DNA of 64,000 nucleotides. It comes from Protula sp. h YS-2021 (Eukaryota; Annelida; Polychaeta; Sabellida; Serpulidae). Below are positions 56,265 to 64,000 of this stretch, one piece after another. The DNA lies in NCBI GenBank assembly GCA_949752745.1, contig OX457026.1, positions 42,377,239 through 42,441,238 of the forward strand, read 5' to 3'. The position numbers and the translations under genes are program-made. The number at the start of each line of letters is the position of its first letter. Positions within the stretch are counted from its first letter, which is position 1. The notes under the pieces were generated by a model, which was given only the letters and a program-made list of their open reading frames with translations, was not told the DNA's origin and ran no database searches.

Positions 56265-58785
56265 ATAAATAAATGGCGGGTGCGGTTATTTAAGACGATA
56301 GCGAAATAATAGGAATAGGAAACCATCTGCAAAGATGATTAAGTTAGTTTTGCCTAAAATCTATTTCATAGTTAGGCAATTAATACATAATTACCACATC
56401 ATTCATATAGTTACTGCCTTTGTTCATATCCAATGCAATCGCAGTTATGAATATCATATACCAATTGTAAAGCTGACGCCAACACAATCTAAAAATCCAT
56501 TCCTGACAGTCAAACGATAATAGCAACAACACAGCACTTTTCAATGAAAAATTCTCGTACCAGAACGCATTTTATCTACACATATCAACGATACTTATGT
56601 ACATAAAATATATGTCGTTTTCTCATTTAAACACATCTCTGGCAATCTGGATCTGATACGTACACTTTCATCCTCAAGGAATAAATTACTAAAAATAATA
56701 ACATCTTACATATTCTTTACAGCGACTTATCAATGTGAATTTCCTATATTTTTTCTTGAACTTGATGAGATTGTTACGCCAGATATAAGGCAATCAATTC
56801 CATCGCATCTGTATCATATTTTTAAACAACTGAATTCCAGGGTTTTTTATTCCAAGGTGGAAACAACGCGGTGTTTTCTACCGCCCGGCAAAAATGATTT
56901 TCTTCAGTGCAATATTGGGAAAAGTGAAGAAAATGTACCCCCCATGAGTACTCGGGTTTAATTCACCATAGCTTACTCTGTACTACTCACCCTAGTGACA
57001 TAAGGTTTTCGGTAGCTCCCTTATTACACTGGTATTAGTTTACAAGTTTTAACTTACTGGTCAAAGTTAACCTTAACAGAGACAGAAAACCTTCACGGTT
57101 CACTTCACCATACGGGTGCCTCAGCACTGGTTGTGTAGACATTATAACTATGCTTCTTAGTAAGCCGTACCCGCCAGCGAACCATGCATGGCTGGCACTC
57201 AATACCCCGACCATTTGTTTTCATTGGTCAGATGATTGCTTAATATCTATAAGCAATAAAGTTGAATAAGATTTTTCTCTACTTTGCATATCACCCGATT
57301 TGCCGAAATTTTTATCTACTTACGAACCTGTGTGTTTGAATAAAGAATTACCGTGGCAATTTCGTCCTATTTACTTGTGGATAAAATCACAAACTAGAGC
57401 GGCAATTCGCTTCTTCCATTGTTAACATTTATATAAATCAAAATCTTCAACGGACTAATGGGAATGCTAAGTCCGCGCAATAAACTGAACTGAGGAGATT
57501 GAGGGACTCAGTCTTCAAAGTGACAGGGATGGCTGAAGACCGCAATAAATACTGAACCTCCTCCTCCCCCACCCAAAAAAAAACTGCTAAATCATCTAAG
57601 ACATCTTTTGCCTATAATTTCTCTCAACGCCAGGATGGATATCCATCCCCCCCCCCCCTCCGACACCCACGTAAAGTTTCGAATTTGTAGCTATTCTAGT
57701 TTTTGATGCGATCCGGGAAAACCATTTTCATGGACAAAAGGAGAAAAATCGCTTTACAATACTTTCCAAATGTAATTACAATAGATGCATAACGTAAATT
57801 CCAGTGTGTTCCATTTTTTTTCATTTCTTCCGCTTTCGTCATTTCGCTAGGGATTTTTTTTTCAGGTTTTTTTTTACCACGGTCATGGAGAAAACTAGGT
57901 TTTAGCTGGAAAAAATTATAACCCTGCCGAGCTTGTCATGCTTAAGACATCATTTCGATATGTTACGGCTTCCTAAGTAAAAAAGAAAATCCCAACAATG
58001 TTACTAAGCACACTACCCTCGAGTACCAGAGTCGAAAAGCAAGACTTTAAACCATGTTTTGTAGAGTGAAAGCACTTGTTCAAAAATGTGTGACTTTATC
58101 ATCCACAGTGTTTCATTTCTGACAAAACCATGTCCCAAAAACAGCAAGAAAAAAAACGTTGCTGCATAAATATCAAGTTAATACATGATTTGTGGAGTGG
58201 AGGTCACTCGATGACTGAGTGACTGGACGCCTCTATACAGCGCGAATACTTCGGAAATAACACCAACCCTACCAGGCTGTACGCATTTTATGTCATGATG
58301 TACGATTTCATTTCTTGGCGTTGTGAATAACAAATGCTTCCATGATGCGTTTATATAAAATATGCCACTCTTCTTAAGTTGCCTATCAAAACACAAACGC
58401 CTCCCCGCTGCTTTGCTCTAAGTGGAAAATAAACTCCAACTGCTACCCAAGCAAGAAGTGTGGCGAACGCATTTAAATCTCAGTGGAAACCATTAACTGA
58501 AGTACAAAAGCCTACAAAACTGAACTTATTTCACGACTATAAACTTAGTTTAAAAATTTAAATACATATTTCACATAACAACTGGAAAAAACACACAATC
58601 GCTGGTTCAAATGTTCACAGCTTTGATTATTTTGCCCTGCACGTCACTACTGCCCAGTTAAAAAAAAACAAACAATCCAAAAGTAATTCTCTACCAAATA
58701 ATATTAAATGGACAACTAATACAACGAATGAAAAGGTAAGATGAACCCAACAAAGACACGGTTGAAGGTTGACCAAGTGACCAGC

Positions 58786-63981
<5,196 letters not shown>

Positions 63982-64000
63982 CTGAAGTTAAGTATTTTAG

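Larger units (their letters stand above)
51406..58785 (-). other. Possible long 3' UTR of the MIER gene
   Basis: No exon is seen on either strand for 7 kb after the MIER stop codon. At its far end the minus strand reads TTGTAAATATG (a Pumilio-type TGTAAATA) and then AATAAA (plus 51423-51428), a plausible polyadenylation end. The region also holds insertions (52030-53205) and simple repeats. Whether the transcript runs this far is inference. Confidence 0.3.

Overview
The window is animal nuclear DNA: genes split by GT-AG introns, a tRNA-derived SINE, MITEs, satellite arrays and a non-LTR retrotransposon relic. The MIER gene on the right fixes it as metazoan. The repeat style (hairpin-headed GTCCGTCC repeats, AAGGTCAAGGTCA blocks, large tandem arrays) suggests a lophotrochozoan, perhaps a mollusc, but the species cannot be told from the sequence alone.

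Three supported genes frame the window. Gene A (+, about 1221-8947, 5' end not found) and gene B (+, 31314-41940, 15 exons, conceptual protein 1761 aa) are paralogs. In each, one giant exon (4494-7067 and 37452-40232) encodes a basic/serine-rich region, a C2H2 zinc finger, a CCHC-type finger and a complete-looking tyrosine recombinase (YR) domain with the R...R..H...Y residues in place. Small downstream exons encode acidic linkers and two Myb/SANT-like modules. Gene B also begins with a PWWP-like module (WWPA motif) on exons 1-2 and carries a triplicated exon. Nearly every intron is phase 1. The layout implies a nuclear, chromatin-bound, DNA-binding protein derived from a Crypton-like recombinase; whether it still recombines DNA is unknown.

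Between the two genes lie about 22 kb of repeats: a hairpin-headed element (9331-9953), a 505-bp tandem array with an open frame (10149-12600), a higher-order satellite alternating 470- and 576-bp monomers and carrying palindromes (12660-15570), a small intact ORF with a decayed duplicate (16584-17290), an array of about 920-bp units flanked by two copies of a covarying hairpin (18313-25118), and duplicated repeats with simple-sequence tracts (26100-30000). Downstream of gene B (41941-46550) is a satellite-like array of about 210-bp units, in about 1-kb higher-order repeats, that has captured and re-copied the 3' end of gene B's last exon.

The right third holds a decayed LINE reverse transcriptase (47490-49020, minus), diverged repeats, a TIR element (52030-52906), and on the minus strand the C-terminal part of a MIER-family corepressor gene (58786-63981, running off the right edge) with ELM2 and SANT exons and an intronic minisatellite of about 55-bp units.
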